A stretch of DNA of 31,152 nucleotides from NCBI GenBank assembly GCA_019243595.1, contig JAFAUA010000548.1, positions 1-31,152 of the forward strand, written 5' to 3'. The stretch comes from Acidimicrobiia bacterium (lineage in GTDB: Bacteria > Actinomycetota > Acidimicrobiia > Acidimicrobiales > AC-14). How positions within the stretch are numbered: the stretch's first letter is position 1; each line of letters begins with the position of its first letter. Below, in pieces: positions 30,560 to 31,152 of this stretch. Both the position numbers and the translations under genes were made by a program. Under the pieces are notes generated by a model. That model was given only the letters and a program-made list of their open reading frames with translations. It had not been told where the DNA came from and ran no database searches.

Positions 30560-31152
30560 GTGAGGTTCCGGGACCGCGAGGTCGTCATCGCCGTGGCGTG
30601 CATCGTGGCCGTGCTCCTGGCTGGCATCGCGTCGGCCGTCGTCCGGACCACCTCGTCGTCGACGACCGCGGCGCCGCGGCCGCCGAAATCGACGACTTCG
30701 TCGAGTCCTTCGACCACGGTGCCGACCACGTGGGATCCCCGGGTGCTGGACATCGTGCAGTTCGTCGAGCGTCGGCGCGGACTGAAGTTCAAGCACCCGG
30801 TGCCGATGGAGTTCCTCGACGACGCCACCTTCGACAAGAAGGTGACGACGAGCGGATCGCCGAGCGTCGGCCAGCAGAACGAGATGAACGACACGCTCGG
30901 CACGCTTCGGGCGGTCGGGCTGGCCGAGGGATCACCCGACCTGCAGGCGGCCGACAACAAGCTCGCCAGCAACGCGATTCTCGGCCTCTACAGCCCCCAT
31001 GACAAAGGCGTGCTGGTTCGGGGATCGAATCTCACCGTCGACGTCCGCGTCGTGCTGGCGCACGAGCTCACCCACGCGCTGCAGGACCAGTACTTCGGCC
31101 TCGACCGCCTGGCCAACGACACCGGCTCGGGCGAAGACACGGGCTTCCGGGC
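30560..31152 (+). CDS. Membrane-anchored HExxH protein, 3' part outside window
   Basis: The first 197 residues of a longer protein that runs past the right edge. A membrane anchor or signal sequence (about 7-28) is followed by a Ser/Thr/Pro-rich linker and a folded region with VLAHELTHALQDQYFGLD, where H168-E-L-T-H172 is a zinc-metallopeptidase HExxH motif in the right hydrophobic context. The gluzincin third ligand would lie beyond the window. The start is GTG 30560; GGAGGGG lies directly before it, so spacing is tight. It follows the DivIC gene by 43 bp on the same strand. Secreted protease activity is inferred; many proteins with this motif remain uncharacterised. Confidence 0.82.
   Translation, partial: MRFRDREVVIAVACIVAVLLAGIASAVVRTTSSSTTAAPRPPKSTTSSSPSTTVPTTWDPRVLDIVQFVERRRGLKFKHPVPMEFLDDATFDKKVTTSGSPSVGQQNEMNDTLGTLRAVGLAEGSPDLQAADNKLASNAILGLYSPHDKGVLVRGSNLTVDVRVVLAHELTHALQDQYFGLDRLANDTGSGEDTGFR

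Overview
The window is about 31 kb of dense, high-GC bacterial chromosome with short intergenic gaps and no stretch over about 150 bases without a gene. Two micro-genes for the actinobacterial ribosomal proteins bL37 and bS22, frequent GTG starts and many apparently leaderless promoters point to Actinomycetota. A deep-branching class such as Acidimicrobiia is my inference; no marker here fixes the class. I see no mobile element, CRISPR array, prophage or rRNA.

Layout. (1) 1-3175, minus strand: an overlapping operon of a membrane-anchored trypsin-like protease without PDZ, MoxR ATPase, DUF58 protein and a BatA-like VWA protein cut by the window edge. (2) 3240-5040, plus: a stand-alone SET-domain protein behind a cluster of palindromes, then an acyl-CoA dehydrogenase under a perfect TetR-type operator. 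(3) 5055-7693: a STAS anti-sigma-factor antagonist, an unknown protein, and a divergent GAF-SpoIIE phosphatase-HATPase protein, which look like a partner-switching module. (4) 7698-8403, minus: an unknown protein behind bL37. (5) 8440-10683, plus: ychF, a DUF192 gene and rsmI.

(6) 10670-30516 is a housekeeping block whose order follows the Bacillus subtilis rsmI-abrB-metS-tatD-yabE-ksgA-ispE ... glmU-prs-ctc-pth-mfd ... yabN-divIC region: AbrB-like regulator, metG, tatD, an RlpA-like protein in the yabE position, rsmA, ispE, a secreted repeat protein, bS22, tRNA-Gln, glmU, prs, a GGDEF-EAL protein, rplY, pth, mfd, a lipoprotein PPIase, mazG, a small membrane protein, eno and a DivIC/FtsB protein. 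An HExxH secreted protein runs off the right edge. These genes serve translation, cell-envelope precursor supply, nucleotide hygiene, transcription-coupled repair and division.

Most notable: a GlmU that has lost its acetyltransferase active site; pth in frame with rplY across one UAG with no ATG/GTG/TTG start; an rlpA-like gene that seems to start at CTG; a strict TAnnnT-to-start-codon spacing (6 nt before GTG, 7 nt before ATG) at several genes; and two clear operator-like palindromes whose regulators are not in the window.
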